64,000 nucleotides of DNA, from positions 682,001-746,000 of the forward strand of contig OZ251254.1 in assembly GCA_965240325.2 (NCBI GenBank), given 5' to 3'. The notes beneath the pieces were generated by a model. It saw nothing but the letters and a program-made list of their open reading frames with translations, had not been told where the DNA came from and did no database searches. The stretch is from Rebecca billardiae RCC1528. Taxonomy: Eukaryota > Haptophyta. The translations under genes were made by a program, and so were the position numbers. Shown piece after piece: positions 30,516 to 39,785 of this stretch (position 1 is the first letter of the stretch; every line of letters starts with the position of its first letter).

Positions 30516-33473
30516 CTACCCCTGCTGCTGCGGCGGGTTGATCTTAATCATGTCGTCGATGCGCAGGATGCTGACCGCCGCCTCGGTGGAGAACTGAATG
30601 ATCTTCACCTTTGAGAGGCTCGGCTCCAGCACGCCCTCCGCCACGTTGTCCACCACCAGTCTGCGCCACCGAGCACGCACGCGGCGGGAGGGGCACGTCA
30701 GCCCCCGCTGAGAACCCGGCGGCAGCGGGCGCACGCGCGCGTGTACCCGCGCGGCACTCGCAGCGGCCGGTGCACGGCGCGCGCACACGCACACGCACGC
30801 GCGCGCGCGCATGCGTGGCGCTCTGCGCGCGCACCCTTCGTACACGTTGAGGCCTGTGCGCGCGAGCGCCGCCTTGGAGGCGTCCGTCTGCGCCTTGTGG
30901 TGCTTGGCGCGCAGCTTGGCGACGAGGTCGGTGGCGTCGCACGCGCCGTTGATCGCGAGCTGCTTCGGGATCACGAGCAGCGCGTCGGCAAACGCCGCGA
31001 CCGCCAGCTGCTCGCGCGTGCCGAGCGTGAGCGAGAAATTCTCCAGGTAGATCGACAGGGCCGCCTCCACCGCGCCGCCGCCGGGCACGACGGAGTTGGA
31101 CTCGAGCACGCGCTTCACCACGCACAGCGCGTCGTGCAGGGAGCGCTCGAGCTCGCCGAGCAGGTGCTCGTTGGCGCCGCGCAGCAGCACGGAGCACGCC
31201 TTGCTCATCTGCGCACGCCGGGGCCGGGGCGCACACAGCGGGCGCACAGCGGGGCGCACTCAGCGGGCGCACAGCGGGGCGCACTCAGGCGGCACGCCGG
31301 AGGGAGGGTGTGCGGTCGGGACCGGCGGCGGGCGGCGGTGTGCGTGCGCGCGGTGCGGTGCGCGTGCGCGCACCTTGGCCCCCTTGATGACGATCATGTC
31401 GTCGTCCGCCACGCGCTCCTCGCTCACCAGCTCCGCGTGCCCGAGCATCGCCGGGTCAAAGGACTCGTCACCTTCCATGTTGACGAGCGTGGTCATCAGC
31501 GTGCCGCCCGTCAGCTTGGCGATGCGGCGCAGGTCCTCGCGCTTCACGCGGCGGCACGCGATCGCGCCCGCCTCGACAAAGTACTTGAGCGCCATGTCGT
31601 CGATCCCCTTGGTGGTCAGCACCACGTTGGCGCCCGCCGCGATCAGCAGCTTGATCCGCTCCGCCGTGATGTCCAGCTCCTTCTGCCTGATCTTGTCCAG
31701 CTCCGCCGGGTCGTTGACGAGTACGGAGACGCCCATGTGCATCTTGGCCTTGCGCAGGTCGATGTCGAGGAGCGCGATGCGCGCGTTGGGCACGGCGGTG
31801 GGCATGCCCTGCGCCGCGCGGCCCATCGTGAGCGCGTACCCGTTGAGCAGCTGCGAGTCCTTGGCGCTCTGGCCGTGCTGCTGCATGATGCCCACAGACT
31901 TGACGGGGTAGCGCGGCCGCCCGTCCTCGCCCACCACCTTGACCGACAGCATGGCGTCCACCGCCATCTTGGCGAAGAAGTCCTGCGCGCGGAGGGAGGG
32001 GGCGGCGTGGCGCGGGGTGGCGCGGTGGTCAGCTGGGCTGGGCGCACAGCACGGCCGGCCGGCGGGCCGGGGCGCGGGAGTGCGGAGTGCGCGCCCAGGG
32101 CCGCGTGTGCCCGGGGCTCTTGCTGTGGCATGGGGCGCGGCCTGGCCGCTGAGAGCGGCCGCGGGTGGCCCCGCGCTCGCGCAGCCGGCCGGCTGGCCAG
32201 ACAGCCAGGTGTCAGAGCGGCGCGCACGTCGCGCCCAATGTCCCCACGGCCGCGGGCCGCCCGCCCGCCCGCCGCGGGGCGCGCGGCGCAGCGGGCGGCG
32301 CGTGCGCGCGCGGTGCTGGCGCGCGCGGTGCTGGCGCGCGCGGTGCTGGCGCGCGCGCTCACCGTGTCCTTGCCAAAGATCTTCGAGTTGAGGCACGTCT
32401 TGGCGCACTGCAGCAGCGTCTCCGGGCCGAGGGACGCCGTCTTGATCGAGAGCGCCTCCTTGATGTACTTCACTGCGCGAGCGAGCGGAGGGCGGCGCGG
32501 CGGGGCAGCAGCGGCGGCCGCGGCGGCAGCGGCGGCAGCGCCGGTTGAGGCGCGGCAGCGCCGGTTGAGGCGCGGACGGTGAGGCGGCGGGCACGCGCGC
32601 GCGCGCGCGCGCGCGGCGCGGACGGCTCGCGGCGCGGGCGCGCGCGCGCGCGCACCCGACTCCTTCATCGCCAGCCGGTACCCCGACATGATCGTCGTCG
32701 GGTGGATCCCGTCCTTGACCAGCTCGTTCGCCCTCTGAGCACGCGAGGGCGCGGCACGCGAGGGCGCGGGGCGTGCCGCAGCCGCGGGGGAGCGCGGCGC
32801 GCGCGGAGAGGCGGCGGCGGATGGGGCACGGCGGCGTGTGCCGAGGGCGCGCGCGCGGGTGAGCGCGCGGATGACGCGCGCCGAGCACGCCGCGCGGCCA
32901 CGCCACCCGCCGCGGCCGCGGCCGCGCGTGCCGGCGGCGCTTTGCGCTGCGCCGCACCCGTAGCAGCTCAGCGGCAACGATGACGACGGAGGTGGTGCCG
33001 TCGCCGACCTCCTTGTCCTGCAGCTCGGAGAGCTCGACGAGCACGCGCGCCGCCGGGTGCTCCACCTCGAGCTGCTTCAGGATCGTCGCGCCGTCGTTGG
33101 TGATCGTCACGTCGCCGATGTCGTCGACAAGCATCTTGTCGAGCCCGCACGGACCGAGCGAGGTCTTGACGATGTTGGCGATCGAGATGGCGGCGGTGAC
33201 TGCGCGGGAGGGGAGCGTGCAGGTCGCGAGCCGCGCGCGCGCGCGCGAGCGCGTGAGCCGCGCGCGTGCGGGCGCCGATGCGTGTGCGCGCGCCGCGTGG
33301 CCTGCGCGTGCCGCCGCCGGGCGCGCCCGGCGCGCGCGCGCCGCGCGGCGGGCGCGCGCGGGCCGGGCGCGCGCGGCGGGATGGGCGCGTGGGCGCGCGC
33401 ACGGACCATTCTGCGTGCGCACGTCCTGCCCCGTCGTGCGCTCGCCGTCGATCATCAGCTTCGAGTCCGCCAT
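30516..33473 (-). CDS. CCT1: T-complex protein 1 subunit alpha (CCT1)
   Basis: Seven exons: 33473-33407, 33199-32958, 32734-32656, 32472-32363, 31982-31374, 31208-30835 and 30660-30516. All junctions are GT-AG with matching phases, giving about 541 aa. Colinear CCT1 signatures are [56 protein letters not shown], the nucleotide-binding [90 protein letters not shown] and [19 protein letters not shown]. The Asp of GDGTT needed for ATP hydrolysis is present. CCT1 is one of eight subunits of the cytosolic chaperonin that folds actin and tubulin. Introns carry local tandem repeats. It is head-to-head with the zinc-ribbon/RGG gene. Confidence 0.96.
31236..31285. repeat. 25-bp tandem duplication in CCT1 intron 5
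   Basis: Two exact 25-bp units built from CAGCGGGCGCACAGCGGGGC and GCACT lie just inside the 3' end of the intron. Related GGGCGCACAGCGGG words occur near the acceptor of the RBM39-like intron (21870-21915). Confidence 0.9.
32306..32360. repeat. 15-bp tandem repeat in CCT1 intron 4
   Basis: Three exact copies of GCGCGCGGTGCTGGC and a partial fourth lie immediately inside the 5' end of the intron (donor at 32362). Confidence 0.9.
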
Positions 33474-33785
33474 CGCTGCTGCCTGCACGCGCAACGACTC
33501 AACCGCCCGCGCTGCTGCTACCGGCGCACGCTCGTGGAGGCTCGCGCAGCGGCCGTGAGCGTCCGGGCTCAACTGCCCGCCAAGTCCTGGAGCTCTGCAA
33601 GCTCTCCCAGCCGCCATCGCCGATTGAAAGCTGCTCCGCTTGGGTCGGAGACTCGGAGTGCCGCACGCACGCGTTCGGCGTGCTCGCGCGCGCATCGCGC
33701 CGTCCCGCGCGAGCCCCTCCACCGCCCGGCTCCGCCTCGCCCGCGCCCACGCCTCGCCCGGCGCACGGCGTGGCCGGCCCCCAGC
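33474..33785. promoter_or_regulatory. Divergent promoter, CCT1 / zinc-ribbon gene
   Basis: 312 bp between two ATGs on opposite strands, without a TATA-like element. It stays GC-rich but has more mixed composition than the coding flanks. Function is inferred from position. Confidence 0.4.
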
Positions 33786-34451
33786 ATGGCGGACGAGGGC
33801 GCACCCGCGCCGGGCTCGCACAAGCGCAAGGTGGCGGATGACCCGGCCGCGCGCGGCCTGCGCTCGGCGCCGGCGCACAAGGTGCGCCGTCCGAGCCTCG
33901 AGGGCGACGAGCTGCTTCCCGACGCCGCCGAGCCCGCCCAGCCGCTCGCGGCGGGCGAGCAGCCGGCGGGCGTCGACACGGCGACGGACGCCGAGGCGGC
34001 GCAGGCCGCGCCCGAGCCGGAGCCGGAGGGCGCGCCCGCCGCCGCTGCCGCCGCCTCGCTCGAGGACCTGACGCTCAAGTGCGTCGAGTGCACGGAGAAC
34101 TTCGTGTTCAGCGGCGAGGAGCGCGCGTTCTACCTCGCCACCTTCCGCCGCGACACGCTCCCGCAGCGCTGCAAGAAGTGCCGCCAGGCCAAGAAGAAGC
34201 GGTTCGCCGATTACAAGGCGGCACACCCGCCGGCCGAGGGCGGCGGCGGCGGCGGCCGAGGGCGCGGGCGCGGCGCGGACGGCCGCGGCGAGGGCGAGCG
34301 CGGCGAGGGCGAGCGCGGCGAGGGCGAGCGCGGGCGCGGCGGGCGCGGTGGTTTCGACGGGCGCGGGCGAGGGCGTGGCGACGGCGGCGAGCGCGGCGCC
34401 GCGCCCACCGGACTCCGCTTCGGCCGCGGCGGCGGCCGCTTTGTCGGCTGA
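33786..34451 (+). CDS. Zinc-ribbon protein with RGG-box tail, probable RNA binder
   Basis: Single exon, about 221 aa. The N-terminal ~90 residues are disordered, with a basic patch (HKRKVADD). Residues 97-135 form a probable zinc ribbon: C99 and C102 ([20 protein letters not shown]) pair with C129 and C132 ([16 protein letters not shown]), as in the small CxxC-x(26)-CxxC 'probable zinc-binding' family (zf-trcl type). Residues 148-221 are an RGG/RG-rich tail with an imperfect [10 protein letters not shown] repeat, typical of RNA-binding or nucleolar proteins. Function beyond nucleic-acid binding cannot be read. It shares its promoter with CCT1. Confidence 0.8.
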   Translation: MADEGAPAPGSHKRKVADDPAARGLRSAPAHKVRRPSLEGDELLPDAAEPAQPLAAGEQPAGVDTATDAEAAQAAPEPEPEGAPAAAAAASLEDLTLKCVECTENFVFSGEERAFYLATFRRDTLPQRCKKCRQAKKKRFADYKAAHPPAEGGGGGGRGRGRGADGRGEGERGEGERGEGERGRGGRGGFDGRGRGRGDGGERGAAPTGLRFGRGGGRFVG

Positions 34452-36191
34452 GCCGTGCGCGCGCTGAGCAGCTGAGCAGCTGAGCGTGCACGTGCACGCC
34501 GGGGCACGGCGCCGCCACCGAGCGCGCGCGTGAGCGGGCTGTCCGGCGGGGCGCGCCTTTCGCCACCCGGCGTCTCGTCGGGCGTGCGCGCGGCCAGTCC
34601 GTGCGGCCGTGCCACTACCACCTGTGGCTGTGGCGGTGACGACCGGCTTCCGATCTCACGAGGCAATACACAGCTGGTCAGCTGGGCATCGGCCCGATGC
34701 CGCAATCTCCGAATCTCCGATCTCGCCAGTCGTCGTCCCACTCCCCGCTGCGATAGCAGGCCGCGGCGCGCCGCCGATGCCCGCGACCGCATGCATCCGG
34801 GATTCGGGGTGACTTCATCGCCGTGATCGACGCCGGCGAACTGCGCGCGCCGAGTCCCACTCCCAGGGCACGACTGACGAATTCTCCTGTGCTCGGGCAG
34901 CCGTGCGGCGGGGCGTGACGGGCATTCACTTTCAGGAGTCGGCCAGTGTGAGTGACCGGGGCCCACGGGCACGGTCTCGGCCTCGGAACCGGGTCTGCCG
35001 CCGGCGGAGCCCGAGCAGCGGGCGACGAGCAGAAGAAATCAAGAATTACAGATTACTCAAGAATGCCATCAAGAATGCTCAGGACGACGACGTACGATTC
35101 TATATTCGCTCTGACTACGCCACTGAGTACTGCTCGTCCGCTTAGATGTGCTGATCTGATGATTCAATTCATCATCATATTATAATATTATATATATTAT
35201 AAATAATATAATATTAATAATGTATATATATTATTCATATTATGGCCCGCGGTGCAGGGCGGAGCGCGCAGCGTGGAGCCCGCACCAGCGGGCCCGAACC
35301 ACGTTTCAAAAAGATCTTTGATCAGCAAGAAAAAAGGGACGGGGGGCGGCGGAAAAAAAGGGACGGGGGGCGATTTTTAGGGCTGGCGGAGACCGAGTTT
35401 CGAGTTTTTGAGATCGCATTGAGAGGTCTATCAGGCCAAAAAAAACCGCGCCCAGCTGATTCCCTTAAGTAAAGTGCGATCTGGACGTCAGCTGGACGTG
35501 ACATTAGTGTAACGGTTCGTTACGAGCGAATCGTACTCGTCTTCCCGGATCGCGTGACGTCCGGACTGGGCCACATCCGGATCGTCGGAGGTGACGTGCC
35601 CCGGCACGATGGGCGATGCGGCGGATATGCGGGACGGCGCCTGCACGTGCCTCCGGACCCGCCTCCCGCTTGCTGCTCACGCAGTCAGCTGCGACCGTGG
35701 CGCATGATCGCAGAAGCAGTGCCGGCAGTACGGCCTGCATCAGCTAGTGCCGCGCCGTCGTGGCGCGCGCGGTACGGTTGCGCGTTTGCAGCGCTCGCCG
35801 CTCGGCGTGACGGCACGCGCGTGCGGCTCAGGTGTGTCAAATGCGGTCTCGTCGGCGCGCTTTCGCCTGCCACCTCGTGCACCCGTGCCGCCAGTTTCAT
35901 CGTCTTCATGAGGACTGCTGCTGCTGTCGCCATCCGCTCTCCATCACCCCGAGTCGCCGGTCGCGCGGCGCGCGCGGTAGGCACTAGGCAGGGCGTACGG
36001 TCACTCACCCGTGCAACGGGTCAAGTGGCCAGAGTACGTCTGGTCGTTGGCTGGCACGGGCCGCAGCGCTAAAGCACCCTGCTGTCACACCCGACTCCTT
36101 CAGTACTCCGAGCTCCGCGGCACGACTCACTCGGCACGATCGCGGACGGGTCGGATGTTGGACACAGTAACAGTTTGGCAGCTACTAGTAG
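34452..36191. other. Intergenic, TA-rich island and short tandem repeat, no gene recognised
   Basis: A nearly pure A/T stretch (about 35163-35243) sits in otherwise GC-rich DNA. An A/G-rich zone at 35315-35460 contains a direct repeat of AAAAAAGGGACGGGGGGCG-like units (35332-35380). Frames upstream of the Copia element show no domain. The final five bases AGTAG (36187-36191) are the element's target-site duplication. Confidence 0.45.
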
Positions 36192-36603
36192 TGATGTTTA
36201 TTCCGCCTTACCAGTTCCCCGGTCACGCAGGGGCTTATCACAGTGTCCCTGCGGACGTCGTCAGCAGCGTCGTCCGTGCGGACGAGCGGGCGGTGCGGGA
36301 GTCGTCCCACACAGGTGCAAAAGCAAACGGCAAGGGCAAACGGCGGCCACCAGTAAACTGATAGGCCGGTCGTTAGACCAATAGCGCCGGGGGAAAACGT
36401 ATATACGTAACCGGCGGCTTGCGTTCGCCTGCGGGCAGCGGCGAAAGCAATAGGATTAGGGGCCGAGCGCGCTCGTGCCGGTTCAGGGAGGGCAGGTACG
36501 ACAGCGAGTAGTACCTGGTACTCGACCTCTCCTGGCGGTTGGATCCAAGCGCCTGGAAAGGAAAAGAAATCGTGCACGGAGGAAATTCGGGATTAATACA
36601 ACA
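36192..36603 (-). repeat. 3' LTR of Copia element
   Basis: 412 bp, same length and apparently same sequence as the partner at 38638-39049. It is preceded (minus strand) by the polypurine tract. Confidence 0.93.
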
Positions 36604-36616
36604 CCCCCCCTCGACA

Positions 36617-38602
36617 TCATGCCGAAGGCGGCGGAGGTGGTGGAACAGCATGCAGTATCGCCACGACGTGTTTCAGAAAAGTACTCGTCGCGGTAGCCTT
36701 GGTCATGATGTCGGACCGGTTGTCGTCGGTCGACACCTTCTGGATCAGCACGGCGCCGTCGGCTTGCGCGCGCCGCGTGAAATGGTACTTCACGTCAATG
36801 TGCTTGGTGCGCTTGTGGTGCACCGGGTTGTTCGTCAAATCGATCGTGCCCTGGTTATCCTCGTAGATCACCGTCGTGGGCTCCACGACCGGCTCGTTCA
36901 AAAACGTGACCAGGTCGCGCAGGTAGATCACCTCGCGGCAGCACTCGCTCAGCGCGATGTACTCCGCCTCGCACGTAGACAACGCGACCACGCTCTGCAG
37001 TCCGCTGTGCCACGAGATCGGGACCCCGTTGTACATAACAAGGTACCCCGTCGTAGAACGTCGATCTTCACGATCGTTCGCCCAGTCTGAGTCCGCGTAC
37101 GCCACCAAATCAGGGTGTTGTGCGTGCGTCGCGTGCCGGAAGAGGATGCCGCGCCGACGCGTGCCGAGCAAGTATCGGAGCGTGCGCTTCGCGGCGGTCA
37201 AGTCGTAGAGCCGGGGATTGGACATCCGGCGTGCCAGCATGTTCACGGCGTGTGCGATGTCGGGGCGACACGTCGTCATGCAGTACATGAGGGCACCGGT
37301 CATCTCCTGGTAGTGCTGGCGGTCAGCGCGCAGCAGGAGGGCTTGCAGCGGGCGGGGGATCTCGCGCGTCTCGCTGCACTCGGGGGTCGGTGGGTGGCGC
37401 TCTCCACTCAGGTGGAAGCGCTCGCACACATCACCGATGTACTGGTTCAGGTGGGTAAACAGTCCGTCCACCGTGGTCTCAAATTCGGCGCCAAGGAACT
37501 TGCTCAGGCAGTCCGCGCCCTGCATCTCGTAGTGCGTCAGCAACGCCGTCATCAGCGCGTCCAACGCGTTCTTGTCCTTCGAGATGTTCATCATCAGCAG
37601 ATCGTCGACAAAGTGACCGACGAACACGTAACCGCCATCGACTGCCTTCGAGTAGATGCACGGCGCGCTCGGGCACGGCTCGAACCCATGTTCGAGCAAA
37701 CACTTACGCAAGTGTAGGTACCACACGCGCCCAGTCTGGCGCATGCCAGGGAGCGCCTTCACAACAGCCTGCACCGTCTGCGCGGCGGGTCTGCTCCGCC
37801 TCGCTCGGTCTCGTCGCATCGGGTCGTAGTCGCGCGGCAGCTCGGGCGCCGCGGACTCACCAGCTCGTGCGTCGTCATCGCCTCCGGCGTCATCGCCGTC
37901 GGCGCTCGGTTGCGCAGCTTCGCTCGCCGCGCCCCCGTCGTCATGAGCAGCAGCGCCGCCGTCATCGGCAGCACCGTCCTCAATCTCAAAATGCTCGTCG
38001 CCCTCGCCGGTGAGCTCGCCGTCAGCGGCGTCCCCCAGCTTAGTCTCGAGCTCGGCATTGTCATCGCTGAGCGCGAATGGAGTGTGCCTCCCCTCGACCA
38101 GCGACCGCTCATCAATGATGTACACGTCCTTTGAGTGTATCACCTGCTGCTGCCCGTCATCGAGCAGCACCTCGCGCCCCGTCCAGCTGTCCTCTCGTGA
38201 GGATGGTCGGGGCGCTCGCAGCATCGGTCTCAGCGGATGCCGTGAAGGGTAGGCATCGTTGCCACTCCCATCATCATCGAGCTCGTGCTCGACGTTGTCG
38301 ATCACGGGGACCGTCCAGGCCCCCGCCGCGGTGTCGTCACCGCAAGTGCCACACGCGGGCACGTCAATGCTTGCGCGGTTCGTACCGCGCGCGCAGCCGC
38401 CCTGCAGGCGGAGGACATTCGAGGTTGCGTAGCGGATGTCCTTCTGGTAGTCACCGAACTCGTACACCACGCCGTGCGTGGGCATCTGGTTCATCAGCGC
38501 GCTTTCACTCGGCTGCTCGATGCAGAGCGCGCTGCACGCGAGCATCATTGCCCGCGCGTTCGTCGCGACACCCGCGGCGCTGCGACCGGCTGGATGGGCC
38601 AT
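36617..38602 (-). CDS. Truncated Copia polyprotein: reverse transcriptase C-terminal half and RNase H
   Basis: A 661-codon frame starts only about 35 bp inside the 5' LTR. Residues 1-270 are acidic and unlike Copia gag or integrase. From about 275 the Copia RT palm appears mid-domain: KALPGMRQTGRVWYLHLRKC corresponds to the usual YGLKQAPRxWY region, followed by VGHFVDDLLMM with the catalytic FVDD (YVDD variant). RT thumb/connection follows (MTGALMYCMTTCRPDIAHAV, AAKRTLRYLLGT). The RNase H part has LVAYADSDWANDREDRRSTT, ALSTCEAEYIALSECCREV and EDNQGTIDLTNN, with D, E and D residues intact. The RT finger region and all upstream enzymes are absent, so the product cannot support transposition alone. 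Confidence 0.88.
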   Translation of the reverse strand: MAHPAGRSAAGVATNARAMMLACSALCIEQPSESALMNQMPTHGVVYEFGDYQKDIRYATSNVLRLQGGCARGTNRASIDVPACGTCGDDTAAGAWTVPVIDNVEHELDDDGSGNDAYPSRHPLRPMLRAPRPSSREDSWTGREVLLDDGQQQVIHSKDVYIIDERSLVEGRHTPFALSDDNAELETKLGDAADGELTGEGDEHFEIEDGAADDGGAAAHDDGGAASEAAQPSADGDDAGGDDDARAGESAAPELPRDYDPMRRDRARRSRPAAQTVQAVVKALPGMRQTGRVWYLHLRKCLLEHGFEPCPSAPCIYSKAVDGGYVFVGHFVDDLLMMNISKDKNALDALMTALLTHYEMQGADCLSKFLGAEFETTVDGLFTHLNQYIGDVCERFHLSGERHPPTPECSETREIPRPLQALLLRADRQHYQEMTGALMYCMTTCRPDIAHAVNMLARRMSNPRLYDLTAAKRTLRYLLGTRRRGILFRHATHAQHPDLVAYADSDWANDREDRRSTTGYLVMYNGVPISWHSGLQSVVALSTCEAEYIALSECCREVIYLRDLVTFLNEPVVEPTTVIYEDNQGTIDLTNNPVHHKRTKHIDVKYHFTRRAQADGAVLIQKVSTDDNRSDIMTKATATSTFLKHVVAILHAVPPPPPPSA

Positions 38603-38637
38603 GCCCGGCGGTCCGTGGTTTCACACGTTTGAGCTCA

Positions 38638-39049
38638 TGATGTTTATTCCGCCTTACCAGTTCCCCGGTCACGCAGGGGCTTATCACAGTGTCCCTGCGG
38701 ACGTCGTCAGCAGCGTCGTCCGTGCGGACGAGCGGGCGGTGCGGGAGTCGTCCCACACAGGTGCAAAAGCAAACGGCAAGGGCAAACGGCGGCCACCAGT
38801 AAACTGATAGGCCGGTCGTTAGACCAATAGCGCCGGGGGAAAACGTATATACGTAACCGGCGGCTTGCGTTCGCCTGCGGGCAGCGGCGAAAGCAATAGG
38901 ATTAGGGGCCGAGCGCGCTCGTGCCGGTTCAGGGAGGGCAGGTACGACAGCGAGTAGTACCTGGTACTCGACCTCTCCTGGCGGTTGGATCCAAGCGCCT
39001 GGAAAGGAAAAGAAATCGTGCACGGAGGAAATTCGGGATTAATACAACA
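38638..39049 (-). repeat. 5' LTR of Copia element
   Basis: 412-bp partner of the LTR at 36192-36603. It is followed by AGTAG, the duplicated target. The base run after its inner end (TGAGCTCAAACG on the minus strand) is where a tRNA primer site should be; it does not match the common initiator-Met type. Confidence 0.93.
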
Positions 39050-39054
39050 AGTAG

Positions 39055-39785
39055 TAATTCCGATGCCGATGGCACGATCGCGGACGGGTCGGATCCGAGC
39101 TGATCAGCCAGTTGGACATTTGGCAGCTAGTTGTCAGACGGACGTCCGATTTGACGACCGGTGCCGGGTCACGCCCGGGTGCGGTCTCAGGTCCGCTGCT
39201 GTGATTGTGTGAAGTGTGAATGAGTCTCGCGGTCGCGCAGGCAGGGCGACGGTCGGACTAATATAGCTTCAGTCATCTCAGAACCGACTTCAACTGGCGA
39301 ACTGCCACTACGGCGGAGAGCCGCGATTGCACGGCCACCGCGGGCCCCGCCCAACTGCGTTGATTCTATGCAGAAAAGGACCGCGGAACGCGGTCATATA
39401 TATATGTATATATATATATACTTGATTGCTGAGCGCGCGCGCGCTCGTCGGACCGGCGCGAGTCGCGTCGGCGCTCGACTCAGGCTGTCGTCGTGACTGT
39501 CGTTAGTAGCAGCAGTATGAAATTTCAGAAGGCCGCGCCGTGCCGCCCGATTTCGACGGCCTAAGGGCGACAGGCCGCTGGACACCGCGTCACTGCCACA
39601 GGCGGACAGCCGATGACGGATGAGAGCCGACCGGATGAGTACGGCTGTACGGCAGTCACGACGAGCTCGTCGTCCCGGACTGGCAGCAGCATCTGCAGCA
39701 TGCGCGCTGACCACGCGCAGCAGGCGGCTGAGCGGCGGCACCCGCGCCGTGCCCGGCCGCCCGGCCGCGGCTACGTCGGCAGCGG
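39055..39785. other. Intergenic between Copia element and TM-TIR paralogue 2
   Basis: It holds a TA-repeat patch at about 39395-39420 (TATATATATGTATATATATA). No gene is recognised. Confidence 0.45.

Larger units (their letters stand above)
36192..39049 (-). mobile_element. Internally deleted Ty1/Copia LTR retrotransposon
   Basis: Two 412-bp direct repeats (36192-36603 and 38638-39049) bound a 2,034-bp interior. In the element's (minus) orientation each LTR starts TGTTGTATTAAT and ends CATCA. The element is flanked by AGTAG on both sides (36187-36191 and 39050-39054), a 5-bp target-site duplication. A polypurine tract (GAGGGGGGG) abuts the 3' LTR at 36604-36612. I found no differences between the LTRs where I compared them, and a 130-codon frame inside them is identical in both, so insertion is recent. 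A full Copia interior is usually over 4 kb; here gag, protease, integrase and the first half of reverse transcriptase are missing, so this copy must have moved using enzymes supplied in trans or been deleted at integration. Confidence 0.93.

Noticed and set aside
33057-33785. Upstream in-frame extension of the zinc-ribbon protein
   Set aside because: It reads antisense through CCT1 exon 1, exon 2 and the divergent promoter; the ATG at 33786 gives a clean protein.
36185-36577. 130-codon frame occurring twice (also 38505-39023)
   Set aside because: It lies inside the two LTRs, so identity reflects LTR duplication and not a gene family.
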